Shown in pieces: positions 16,393 through 24,419 of a stretch of DNA of 37,635 nt. The notes under the pieces are model-generated. The model had not been told where the DNA came from, did not search any database, and was given only the letters and a program-made list of their open reading frames with translations. The DNA is taken from assembly GCA_030043315.1 (NCBI GenBank), contig JASHYA010000132.1, positions 1 through 37,635 on the forward strand, given 5' to 3'. The translations under genes were made by a program, and so were the position numbers. This DNA comes from Acidimicrobiales bacterium. GTDB lineage: Bacteria; Actinomycetota; Acidimicrobiia; Acidimicrobiales; RAAP-2. Numbering within the stretch: the first letter of the stretch is position 1; the number at the start of each line of letters is the position of its first letter.

Positions 16393-18099
16393 GTGAGACG
16401 AGGATTCCGACTCCGGTATCGCGTATCGCACATCGCCGCACTCGCTGCCACCACGATCCTCGCCGGGGTTATCGCTGTCCCCGCATCTGCGGCGGCGTCC
16501 GGTGGCCGCGCGACCGTCGAGCGGAGAGCGCCCGGGTTCAAGGCCACGCAATTGCCAAGGCTGCGCAGCAAACCAATGGTGCAACTCCAGGCTCAGCCGC
16601 TGCCTGTCCCCGATCAAGGCCTCGACCTGCGAGTGGGACAACGGGAGAACGGCGTCGTGCACGCCAGCGACGAATCGGCAAACTGGGCGGGCGAGATCGA
16701 CCTCGGCAGCACGTACAGCTCGGTCGCGGGGAGGTGGACCGTTCCTGCGGTCGTGCCCTCTTCGGCCGTTGAGGTTGCATCCAACTGGGTCGGGATTGGC
16801 GGCGACGGCATCACACAGCTGATCCAGGTCGGCACCGATTCTGTGAGCGGCGACGGTTCGACCACATACGTCGCGTGGTACGAGCTGCTCCCAGCGACAG
16901 CGATCACAATTCGAGAGCCTGTCTCACCAGGTGATGAGATGTCGGCGAGCATCGAAGAGACGTCCGCGAACCGCTGGTTCATCAGCATCGAGGACGTCAC
17001 GAAGGGCTGGACCGCGACAGGGACCTTCAGCTACACAGCCGGCCGGGCGAGCTCGGCAGAATGGATCACCGAGCGCCCATACACAGAAACCAGTCGAACA
17101 CTCGCCACGCTCGCCGATTTCGGTTCCGTGCGGTTCGATAACCTTCGAGCTAACGGTGCTGCCGTGGCAACGGCGGCCCTCACACCGGTGGAGATGGCTA
17201 ACCCCACAGGGAAGATCGTCGCGTACCCTGGGAAGCCCACCACCACAACAACAGGCAACTTCACCGTCTACTACGGCGGGCCGTCGACATCGACATCATC
17301 AACACCCAGGGTGCCGACACCGCCAAAAACGGCCCCCATTGTCACGGGCGTGTCGCCGTCGTCAGGTCCGACCGCGGGGGGGACCGCGGTCACGGTTATT
17401 GGGTCCAACTTCGTCGCAGGGGCAACGGTGCGCTTCGGCACGAAGGCGGCGACCCACGTCACGGTCACGGGTGCCACGAGGATCACGGCTACGAGCCCGC
17501 CTCACACCGCCGGTTCAACCAGAGTGACGGTGACGACCTCCGGTGGGACGAGCGTTGCCTCGGCGGCCGAGTTCTCGTACCTGGCACCGAAGGTGACCTC
17601 TGTCACGCTGCACAACGGGCCCACCGCGGGCGGGACCGTGGTCACGGTGATCGGATCCAACTTCGTCGCAGGGGCAACGGTGCGTTTCGGCACCAAGGCG
17701 GCGACCCACGTCACGGTCACGGGTGCAACGAGGATCACGGCTACGAGCCCGCCTCATACCGCCGGTTCCGTCGACGTGACCGTGACCATCCCCGGTGGGA
17801 CGAGCGTCGCCTCGCCCGCCGCCCTATTCGAGTATCTGGCACCGAGAGTGACCTCCGTGTCGCTGCACGAAGGACCGACCTCGGGCGGCACCGTGGTCAC
17901 GATCACCGGGTCCAATTTCGTTCGTGGAGCCACCGTGCGCTTCGGGACGAGGGCGGCGACGCATGTCACCGTCGTGAGCCCCACGAGGATCATGGCCACG
18001 AGTCCGACGCACACTGCCGGTTCCGTCGACGTGACCGTGACCATCGCGGGTGGGAAGAGCATGGCAACGCCTGCTGATAAGTTCAGATACCTTTCGTGA
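16393..18099 (+). CDS. Secreted G1-family (eqolisin) glutamic endopeptidase with three IPT/TIG domains
   Basis: The GTG at 16393 gives a 568-residue precursor with a classical signal peptide (basic RRGFRLRYR, hydrophobic core, cleavage after VPASA near residue 33). Residues about 93-296 are a peptidase G1 domain. SANWAG opens it, the putative catalytic Gln is Q145 in TQLIQVGTDS, and the catalytic Glu is E223 in SAEWITERPY, spaced as in scytalidoglutamic peptidase (78 versus 83 residues). A Ser/Thr/Pro linker (about 297-313) leads to three immunoglobulin-like IPT/TIG repeats starting at 314, 398 and 483. The enzyme should act outside the cell and be most active at low pH, as is known for the family. 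No sorting signal or membrane anchor follows. A longer N-terminus from 16072 cannot be excluded but lacks a signal-like start. Confidence 0.85.
   Translation: MRRGFRLRYRVSHIAALAATTILAGVIAVPASAAASGGRATVERRAPGFKATQLPRLRSKPMVQLQAQPLPVPDQGLDLRVGQRENGVVHASDESANWAGEIDLGSTYSSVAGRWTVPAVVPSSAVEVASNWVGIGGDGITQLIQVGTDSVSGDGSTTYVAWYELLPATAITIREPVSPGDEMSASIEETSANRWFISIEDVTKGWTATGTFSYTAGRASSAEWITERPYTETSRTLATLADFGSVRFDNLRANGAAVATAALTPVEMANPTGKIVAYPGKPTTTTTGNFTVYYGGPSTSTSSTPRVPTPPKTAPIVTGVSPSSGPTAGGTAVTVIGSNFVAGATVRFGTKAATHVTVTGATRITATSPPHTAGSTRVTVTTSGGTSVASAAEFSYLAPKVTSVTLHNGPTAGGTVVTVIGSNFVAGATVRFGTKAATHVTVTGATRITATSPPHTAGSVDVTVTIPGGTSVASPAALFEYLAPRVTSVSLHEGPTSGGTVVTITGSNFVRGATVRFGTRAATHVTVVSPTRIMATSPTHTAGSVDVTVTIAGGKSMATPADKFRYLS
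17332..18096 (+). repeat. Three tandem IPT/TIG-coding repeats of 252, 255 and 258 bases
   Basis: The units are 17332-17583, 17584-17838 and 17839-18096. Units 1 and 2 are almost identical: about 40 consecutive residues around SNFVAGATVRFGTKAATHVT are the same, and most base differences are in third positions. Unit 3 is more diverged (SNFVRGATVRFGTRAATHVT). This points to recent duplication or gene conversion between units 1 and 2. Confidence 0.85.
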
Positions 18100-19291
18100 G
18101 CTGGCGCTCGCTTACCGGTATCAATCGGTGATCCCCGGCCAGACCGAGGGACCACCCAGTTCGCGTTGAGCGGCGACCCCGTCCAGGTGATGCGAGTCGG
18201 TGAAGGTTGGCCTCGATGTCCATCTTCACGACTGTCAGCACGTCAAAGTCACGCACTGTGATCACCCGATAGCTGAACATCGACTCTCGTACAGAATGCC
18301 GAGACGAGATCACGGGGTACTCGCGACGGCAAGAGCCGCCGGAAAGAAGCTCCTCTTGGATGAGTTGGCATCTGGCCTCCATGTCCGCGCATCTCGTCTC
18401 ACGAACTGACCGACTGCGCGGCACGGAACACGGCCACGACGTTCTTCCCACGCGTGCCAACTGCGCGACGAGTCTTCTCTTGTCACAGCCGAGAGTCGTG
18501 TAGTTCGAATTCTCCACCCTCATCGCCGACGTGACGGAGGTTGCACGACACACACCACCGTGCGTTGCAAGTAGCGCGAGCGAGACTCGATCTGAAGAAG
18601 TCAAGAAATCCCAACAGAAAACGAGGGGGAGTTGGTTTACGTCAAAGCCGGATGGGCAAAGTCTGCACCTGATGTGCTCACGTCTCTCTCCTTAGTGCAC
18701 CGCATATCACGTCATCCAATGTTTGGGAGATCCGGATGACAGCGCGGGTGCGGCGAAAGAGGCTGGGTGTCATCGGGTTCGGCAATCGCTTGTCGCGTTC
18801 AGCATTCCTGTTCGCCACTTGTGACGCAGCCCACCGTTCGACCACAACCGCGGAAGGTGTTTCGTGCGACGCGAATGGACAGCGCGTTCCACTCAACGGG
18901 CGCCGGCGCAATGCCGGGCGGTGTGCGCACTCAAGCTGGTACGTCGGGAGCAATTGCCCGGGTCCTGACGTCTACAAGCGATCGAAGATCTTCAACATCA
19001 ACTACTTCGCCGCCTTCTACAAGGAGGTTGACGGGCGGCGCACTTCTCGGGATGCGGTGCGCGGGATTGTTCCCCCACTCTCGGGGCGGAACGCGCCGTC
19101 GCACCGCGCTCCCGTGAGCGACCGGCACGGTAGCCGGTGGAACGGGTGACGGTGATCCAGGAATTGCCACCGCTCACTCGGAATGCGAGGTCGGGGGTCT
19201 GTCTCCCGGCCAGCTGAGGACCGGCGGGCAGCGGCCCTCAGTGACTCATGACCCGCAGTACCCCTAGGAAGAAAGCCAGGAGGAGAAGAAG
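18100..19291. other. 1.2 kb stretch with no convincing gene
   Basis: Several open frames occur, for example 18736-19149 on plus and 18083-18604 on minus. None has a family match I recognise, a good ribosome-binding site or consistent GC-rich third positions. The base composition is more even than in the coding parts. It may hold eroded genes or a long regulatory leader for the 19292 gene. I saw no terminator, tRNA or repeat in it. Confidence 0.5.
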
Positions 19292-19825
19292 ATGAAACTT
19301 CCGAATGTCAAGAGGAAGGTTGTCGTAGGCGCGCTCGCTGCAGGCCTCGTCATGGGGGTCGGAGGAGTGGCCGCGGCCTACTTCCTCAGCAATACGGCCT
19401 CGGCTACGGGTTCGGGGAAGATCGGAAAGCCCGCTACATCTTCCATTTCGATGACGGAGGCGACGACTGGACCGACATTGGTGCCAGGAGGGACACCGCA
19501 AACGTACACCTTCACGGTGACGAACAAGAGCAAGACAAAGGGCTTCACACTGACAGCCACGTATACCTTTGCGACGGCTACAACAGCAGGCGCGAAGGTT
19601 ATCGTCACAGATACGACGACAAAGCCCGTTCCGGGCTGCAAGGCGACATGGTTCAAGGTCACCTACAAGACAGGGGCGGCACCGACACCCAACCCGTATC
19701 CGTTCAAGGTCACAGCGGCAGGAACGTACACACTCATCTACCAGCTGTACTTCCTGACAACAGCGACCACCAATCAGGTTGCGTGCGCGACAGCGGTGCC
19801 CAGCGTCAAGGTCACAGTCAAGTAG
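19292..19825 (+). CDS. Exported TasA/CalY-like surface protein, first of three
   Basis: This 177-residue protein has a very strong ribosome-binding site (AGGAGGAG). Residues 1-30 form a basic start (MKLPNVKRKVV) and hydrophobic segment ending GGVAAAYFLSNTASATGSG. The Ala-Tyr-Phe followed by small residues resembles the signal region of SipW-processed TasA/CalY proteins. The rest is a Thr-rich beta-sandwich-like domain with the phrase PGGTPQTYTFTVTNKSKTKG, ending in a beta strand (VPSVKVTVK). Two cysteines (in GCKATW and VACATA) could form a disulfide. It is probably an extracellular structural or surface protein. Codon use is less GC-biased than in metabolic neighbours. The family assignment rests on N-terminal pattern and predicted fold only. 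Confidence 0.75.
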   Translation: MKLPNVKRKVVVGALAAGLVMGVGGVAAAYFLSNTASATGSGKIGKPATSSISMTEATTGPTLVPGGTPQTYTFTVTNKSKTKGFTLTATYTFATATTAGAKVIVTDTTTKPVPGCKATWFKVTYKTGAAPTPNPYPFKVTAAGTYTLIYQLYFLTTATTNQVACATAVPSVKVTVK

Positions 19826-19886
19826 TGACCACTGTCGTTCGGGATTCGAAGAGGCGAGTCACACCCCAGAACGCATAGTGCGGCTG

Positions 19887-19920
19887 CCGGGTCACGGGAC
19901 CACGTGGTCCCGTGACCCGG
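19887..19920. terminator. Perfect 34-bp palindrome, probable transcription terminator or binding site
   Basis: CCGGGTCACGGGACCAC is followed immediately by its exact reverse complement, 61 bases after the 19292 gene's stop. As RNA it would form a very stable hairpin. No T-run follows, which is not unusual in high-GC bacteria. The centre is CACGTG. It could instead be a dimer-binding site. Confidence 0.6.
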
Positions 19921-20020
19921 ACTAGCCGGGTCGGTTCCATCAGAGCGATCGAGTGATTGGTAGACGACGTTGAACGATGAACCCGGCGCGACGAGTGGTC
20001 ATGCAAAGAGGGCAGGTGAC

Positions 20021-20557
20021 ATGCCGCACCGTATGGAACGTCTTCATCGACGATTGGGTCGCCCTGTTCTTGTCGGGGCGGCTGTGGCCCTCTTCCTCGG
20101 GTTCGGTGGCGGCAGCGCCTGGGCATACTTCGCAGCTACCGCTGGCTCGGCAACGGGGGCAGGGCGAGTCGGACACGCGGAAAGTCTGATCGTCGTCGAC
20201 GCGACCGGGGCGCCGACCACGAAGCTGCAACCCGGCGGCACAGCCGGTCTCCTCTTGAAGTTGAAGAACCCAAATGACACGCCGGTCACGATCACGTCAA
20301 TCACCGAGGGTGCAGGACGCTTAGAGGTGGAATTGGGAGACCGGAGAGAAGGGGGGACCAACCGCTTCAAGAAGAACGACTGCACCCCGTCCAACGCTGG
20401 AGTCTCAGTCAACTCGGAGACCGGCCTCGACATCACGGTCGCACCTGGTTTCCACACCGTCTCTGTCACAGGTGCCGCGCACATGGCGACATCGTCCTCT
20501 GACGCTTGCCAGGGGGCGGTCTTCCACTTGTCGGTCAGGGTCACGGTGAAGTCGTGA
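20021..20557 (+). CDS. Exported TasA/CalY-like surface protein, second of three
   Basis: The product has 178 residues. The ATG at 20021 follows GAGGG by eight bases; a TTG at 19970 would only lengthen the cytoplasmic head. Residues 6-16 are basic (ERLHRRLGR) and precede a hydrophobic helix ending GFGGGSAWAYFAATAGSATG, which is strikingly like the first protein (AAYFLSNTASATGSG). The exported part has the beta-sandwich phrase LQPGGTAGLLLKLKNPNDTP, then VTITSI, typical of surface-protein domains, and two cysteines (DCTPS, DACQG). It overlaps the next gene by four bases. It is likely a partner or subunit of the same surface structure. Confidence 0.75.
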   Translation: MPHRMERLHRRLGRPVLVGAAVALFLGFGGGSAWAYFAATAGSATGAGRVGHAESLIVVDATGAPTTKLQPGGTAGLLLKLKNPNDTPVTITSITEGAGRLEVELGDRREGGTNRFKKNDCTPSNAGVSVNSETGLDITVAPGFHTVSVTGAAHMATSSSDACQGAVFHLSVRVTVKS

Positions 20558-22305
20558 GCCGGGACCTCCACCGCCCGTTCAGGGTGCGTCTCCTGGGTGT
20601 CATGGGATGGGAGACGTTGTTCGTAGGTGCCTTCCTCGTCGCGTGCGTTGGCGTCGCGGGCGCCTATTTCGCGGTGAGGCCTGTGTACGCCGACTCCACT
20701 CCCGCGGTGGCGCAAGCCGCTAGGTTGTCACCCCCAACGACAATCCAAGCGACCGAAGGGTCCGCGGGATCGATCGACGTCACGTGGGACCCTCCTTCGA
20801 CACAGGTAGCCGGAGCCACCTACGAGGTGTTCGCCGGATCATCCATGACGCCAGTTCCGGGGTGCACATCCTTGAGCGCCCCTCCCTGTCAGGCGACCGG
20901 TCTCGCCGGCAAGACGTCGATCTTCAGCGTGGAGGCGGTGCTCCACACATGGCATTCCGCCCCCGCCAGCACTGGTTCTCCGTCTAGTCCGACGGTAACG
21001 ACGACCCCACCCTCGAAAGTGACCTCCAAGCCGTCGAAGGCGTCGAGCCCAACCGCGCCGTCGACGACGACCACGCGATCGACCCCACCCACGCGGTCGA
21101 CGACGACAACCACGCCGTCGACGGTGATGACGACTCCGCCTTCGAAAGTCACCTCCAAGCCATCGAAGCCGGCGACCAAGCCATCGAAACCGGAAACCCG
21201 GCCATCGAGGCCGACCACGTCGTCGACGACGACCACGCCGTCGAAGAGTTCGGCACCATCCACTGTCACCCCGGCAACCACGGAGTTCGCCCTTGAGATC
21301 GGCGGGAACCGTTCCGCGACCGTCCCTTCGGGGCAGACGGCGACGATCTCCGAGACAGGGCTCCCGTCTGGAGCGGCGGGAACCGTCGTGGTCACCTCGT
21401 CCAGGCCGAAGACGAGGCTATGCACGATCCAGCTGCCGAAGACGAGTTGCGCCACGATCTCAACACTTCCTCCGGGCACCTTCAGCGGCATCACCGGCAC
21501 CTTCGTCGATACGACAGGGGGCTATTCGGGCTCCGTTTCCTCTGACGTCCTCTCTGTCACGGTGACCGAGGCACCTACGTTCACGAGCGGTTCGTCGATC
21601 GACTTCACCGCGGGGACCCCAGGCTCTTCCACCGTCGCCACTTCGGGCTACCCGAGCCCCACGACGCTCACGGAGACCGGGGCCCTTCCCTCGTGGCTGA
21701 GTTTCTCGACACAGCACGACGGGACCGCGACCCTGGCAGGGACGCCCCCTCTCGGCACCAAGGAAAGCACCAGCTTCTCGGTCACTTCCTCGAACGGAAC
21801 CGCGCAGGACGCCACTGAAGTCATTACGGTCACCGTGACGACACCTGTGGTGGGCATTGCGTTCGTCGACCCGAGTGGAGGGACGGCCACCTGCGACGTC
21901 GCGGCCCCTGCTCAGGTGACCTGCGCCCTCGTGACAATCGGTTCAGGCGGGAGCTTCAGTGCAAAGGTTGAACTGGTGAACGCGGCCGGTCAGCCAGTCT
22001 CGGAGGCGAACGGGGCGGCAATATTGGTGACAGCAACCCTGGTGAAGTTGACGACAGCTTCGCTGACCCCGCCCTCTTCGACGATCACAGAAGGACAGAG
22101 CGCAACCAAGACAGCGTTCGTCCTGACTGAGGATGGTCCGACATCGAGCGGAATGGTCGTCCTCACCGTCACCGTGGGAGGAAGGACCTACACCATCGCC
22201 GCTACCGACGGTGCGGTGCGCACAACGACGAACGATCGACCGCACCACAAGGGTCGTGGGCACACGGGAGGCCACGGCGCGCCCCGCCGGCCGCCCGCCG
22301 GATGA
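20554..22305 (+). CDS. Large exported multidomain surface protein (Fn3-like, Thr/Pro/Lys linker, Ig-like), third of three
   Basis: The GTG at 20554 overlaps the preceding stop (GTGA), so translation is coupled. The 583-residue product has a transmembrane or signal segment (about 20-37) ending GVAGAYFAVRPVYAD, again with Ala-Tyr-Phe. A fibronectin-III-like domain follows (about 55-140: SIDVTWDPPSTQVAGATYEV). Next is a Ser/Thr/Pro/Lys linker (about 142-245) with an internal repeat. After that come Ig-like beta domains, including a putative-Ig (He_PIG-like) stretch LPSWLSFSTQHDGTATLAGT. The tail is basic and His/Gly-rich (HHKGRGHTGGHGAPRRPPAG). No LPXTG motif is present. It looks like a cell-surface or extracellular-matrix protein made together with the smaller proteins. 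Confidence 0.78.
   Translation: MSRDLHRPFRVRLLGVMGWETLFVGAFLVACVGVAGAYFAVRPVYADSTPAVAQAARLSPPTTIQATEGSAGSIDVTWDPPSTQVAGATYEVFAGSSMTPVPGCTSLSAPPCQATGLAGKTSIFSVEAVLHTWHSAPASTGSPSSPTVTTTPPSKVTSKPSKASSPTAPSTTTTRSTPPTRSTTTTTPSTVMTTPPSKVTSKPSKPATKPSKPETRPSRPTTSSTTTTPSKSSAPSTVTPATTEFALEIGGNRSATVPSGQTATISETGLPSGAAGTVVVTSSRPKTRLCTIQLPKTSCATISTLPPGTFSGITGTFVDTTGGYSGSVSSDVLSVTVTEAPTFTSGSSIDFTAGTPGSSTVATSGYPSPTTLTETGALPSWLSFSTQHDGTATLAGTPPLGTKESTSFSVTSSNGTAQDATEVITVTVTTPVVGIAFVDPSGGTATCDVAAPAQVTCALVTIGSGGSFSAKVELVNAAGQPVSEANGAAILVTATLVKLTTASLTPPSSTITEGQSATKTAFVLTEDGPTSSGMVVLTVTVGGRTYTIAATDGAVRTTTNDRPHHKGRGHTGGHGAPRRPPAG
20992..21168 (+). repeat. Two 48-base linker repeats (20992-21039 and 21121-21168)
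   Basis: Both encode a 16-residue unit, TVTTTPPSKVTSKPSK and TVMTTPPSKVTSKPSK. They differ at seven of 48 bases, six of them silent. The protein repeat is therefore conserved beyond what DNA identity alone would give. Confidence 0.8.
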
Positions 22306-22405
22306 TCGCTGGGGACCCCGTCAAACGGCGGCTGAACCCGCGAGGTGCCACTCGGCGCCCTCAGAGAACCTGCGGACCGGCATGCTCCCCGTCTCTCCAC
22401 ATCCA

Positions 22406-23614
22406 TTACATGAAGTTGCGGGTGTGGAGAGCGGAAAGCTCGGCGGCCTCGGTGGTGGCGAAGCCGAGCCGGACGAGACGTCGACGGCGTCCGTCATCCA
22501 TTTCCTCTTGAAGCCTGGCGACCTGCGCCCAGCCGCGGCTGATGGCCTCCTGCGACCACTCGCCTGCCGCGAGGACGACGAGCGCATCGTGGACTGCGTC
22601 CGACAGGCCTGCCGTCCTGGCCAGTACGTCGTGGCGCCGCCGGACCGCCGCCGCCAGCCGATGGCGGAGCGCCGGATCGCTCCTCAGGTGCTCTCCGAGA
22701 TGTCCCATCGCGAACGCCACGTGCCGCGCCTCGTCTTGGAGCGAGAGCTGGGCGATGCGTGCAGTCACGTGATCAGGGGCGTGGCGCTCGAGGAAGGACA
22801 GGAGCGAGAGGAACGTCCCTTCGCCGAGGACCGAGAGCAGGAAGGCGGCGACGGGCCACTCCGGTTCGTCGAGCAGCGTCTGCAGCGACGCACGCCCGCC
22901 GGCTCCCGAAACGCCAAGCTGCCGCCCGCAGAGACGGGCCCGCCGGGTGAACACCTCCACGTGGCGGGCTTCGTCGGCGAGCTGGGTGGCGAGGAACTGC
23001 ACCACCTCTCGGAAGTGCGGGTGGACCCGCCCGACGAAGCGGGCCGGTACGGCGAGCGCGGCCTGTTCGTTCTCGACGAGGTAGGTCATGACCTGGACGA
23101 CCGCATCTTCGACTTCGTCGGGAAGGTGTGGCGGGGTCCAGTCGACCGCGGTGGCGGGATCCCACTGTCCAGCGGCCGCCTGTGCGTACAACTTGGGGGC
23201 GAGCTCGGTCCAGACCTCCTCGCGCCGGTCGAGGTCCGCACCGACGAGGGGAGGGGCGCCCTGCTCGATCACCGCCCCACGCGCGGCCAGACTCCACGTC
23301 GCAGGTGCTCGCTCGGCGACCCGGTCCGGTGTGCCCGCCCGCTCCGCTCCGACCAACCGTCGATCTCCGGCGTCCCCCCGGACGACCAGGCTCCCCTCGA
23401 CGCGGTGGCCGCGCCGTCTGGCCCAGGCGCCGAGATGGACGGCCAGGTGGGGATCGCCGCCGACCACGCGGAGGGTGCTGCCGGGTGACAGCCCTGCCAG
23501 CGCGTGGTCGAGGAGCAAATGACCACCGCCATCGAGCCCGAGCGGCCCGAGATCGAGCTCTGGCACACGATCGGCCCCTGCCCCGACCTCGGGCAACTCA
23601 GGGCCGGTAGCCAT
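22406..23614 (-). CDS. TusA-like domain fused to ferritin-like diiron domain
   Basis: The product is 402 residues, starting at the ATG ending at 23614, which overlaps the preceding gene by 17 bases. Residues about 17-75 follow the TusA pattern (LDLGPLGLDGG, then PGSTLRVVGGDPHLAVHLGAWARRRGH), but the CPxP cysteine is missing. Residues about 165-330 form a four-helix ferritin-like domain with two paired ligand sets: E183, then E215/H218 in DEARH, then E265 in GEG, then E295/H298 in a second DEARH. This is a complete carboxylate-bridged diiron site, as in AurF- and ribonucleotide-reductase-type oxygenases. The protein may oxygenate a substrate held or delivered by the two upstream gene products. 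No characterised homolog is known to me. Confidence 0.75.
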   Translation of the reverse strand: MATGPELPEVGAGADRVPELDLGPLGLDGGGHLLLDHALAGLSPGSTLRVVGGDPHLAVHLGAWARRRGHRVEGSLVVRGDAGDRRLVGAERAGTPDRVAERAPATWSLAARGAVIEQGAPPLVGADLDRREEVWTELAPKLYAQAAAGQWDPATAVDWTPPHLPDEVEDAVVQVMTYLVENEQAALAVPARFVGRVHPHFREVVQFLATQLADEARHVEVFTRRARLCGRQLGVSGAGGRASLQTLLDEPEWPVAAFLLSVLGEGTFLSLLSFLERHAPDHVTARIAQLSLQDEARHVAFAMGHLGEHLRSDPALRHRLAAAVRRRHDVLARTAGLSDAVHDALVVLAAGEWSQEAISRGWAQVARLQEEMDDGRRRRLVRLGFATTEAAELSALHTRNFM

Positions 23615-24419
23615 CGGCGGTGATCGCCCCCTTGGGGTCGTAGAAGCCGACCCGGTCAACGGCCGCCTCGAGCGCGGCGTAGCCGGTCACGCGTCCGGGC
23701 AACCAGCGCGTGAGTCCCTCGAGGTCCATGAGCGGTCGCGCGGCGGGATCGGCGTAGTCCATGGCGAGCAGGAGCGCCACGAACCGATCGACCAACGGGT
23801 GGTCACCCGCCACCGACATGTTGCAGTGGTCGAACGGGGACGTCTGGGCGATCACGCGGGTGCCGCCTGCCGGAAGCGTGCCCTCCTGGCTGAAGAGGAG
23901 GTGGTTGGCGTCGAGCATGCAGGCGGCGTCGACGTCGCCTGCCGCCAGCGCACGGGCGGCGTCCCGCTCGCCGCCCACGTGGTCCCCGTGTAGACCGACC
24001 CCAACTTCGAAGCGCCGGACCTCCACGTCGACCCCTTCGAGGAGCCCGAGCGGCAGCAGCGTGCCCTGGGGTGAGTCGACGGCGCCGGTGGCGACGGTGG
24101 CCCCGGCGAGGTCAGCGGGCTGCTCGATCGTCGAAGTGGCTCGCACGACGAGCACCGACGTGAGGTCCCGGTCGGTGTCGCGCATGGCAACCGCGCGCGC
24201 TCCGGGCACCATGCGGCGGGTGCGGATCCATGCCAGCGGAGAGTTCCAGGCGGCGTCGATGCGCCCAGCCACCAGGTCCTCCACTTGGCGCTCGTAGTGG
24301 GAGTACAGGACGTAATCGAAGTCGAGGCCCTCGTCGGCAAACCAGTGGCGGAACCCGTCCCAGATGGTGACCACCTTGGGGTCATAGGCCACCGCCCCCA
24401 TGAGCAGCGGCGGGCTCAC
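23598..24419 (-). CDS. PhnD/SsuA-type substrate-binding protein without signal peptide
   Basis: This 273-residue protein has the fold pattern of phosphonate/sulfonate binding proteins: LLMGAVAYDPKVVTIWDGF at the start, then YSHYERQVEDLVAGRIDAAW, then DLAGATVATGAVDSPQGTL. The Ser-containing loop before an alpha helix usually holds the ligand anion. There is no N-terminal hydrophobic segment, Cys lipobox or transporter partner, so it is likely cytosolic and not part of an importer. The GTG start overlaps the flavoprotein stop by four bases (GTGA), and its own end overlaps the diiron gene. It may act as a substrate-binding or enzymatic subunit for the flanking redox proteins. Confidence 0.8.
   Translation of the reverse strand: MSPPLLMGAVAYDPKVVTIWDGFRHWFADEGLDFDYVLYSHYERQVEDLVAGRIDAAWNSPLAWIRTRRMVPGARAVAMRDTDRDLTSVLVVRATSTIEQPADLAGATVATGAVDSPQGTLLPLGLLEGVDVEVRRFEVGVGLHGDHVGGERDAARALAAGDVDAACMLDANHLLFSQEGTLPAGGTRVIAQTSPFDHCNMSVAGDHPLVDRFVALLLAMDYADPAARPLMDLEGLTRWLPGRVTGYAALEAAVDRVGFYDPKGAITADGYRP

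Noticed and set aside
18600-18680. Cyclic-dinucleotide riboswitch suggested by GTCAAAGCC and GGGCAAAG
   Set aside because: Only short fragments resemble the GEMM motif; the paired stems could not be assembled.
18631-18738. Short TTG-started frame after GAGGGGGAG at about 18625
   Set aside because: The purine run resembles a ribosome-binding site, but the 35-residue product shows no export or domain signal.
18736-19149. 137-codon plus-strand open frame in the 1.2 kb gap
   Set aside because: No ribosome-binding site, uneven codon use and no similarity I recognise; left as unassigned DNA.
22133-23488. 451-codon plus-strand open frame
   Set aside because: Antisense to the TusA-diiron gene and extends into the surface-protein gene; no recognisable protein.
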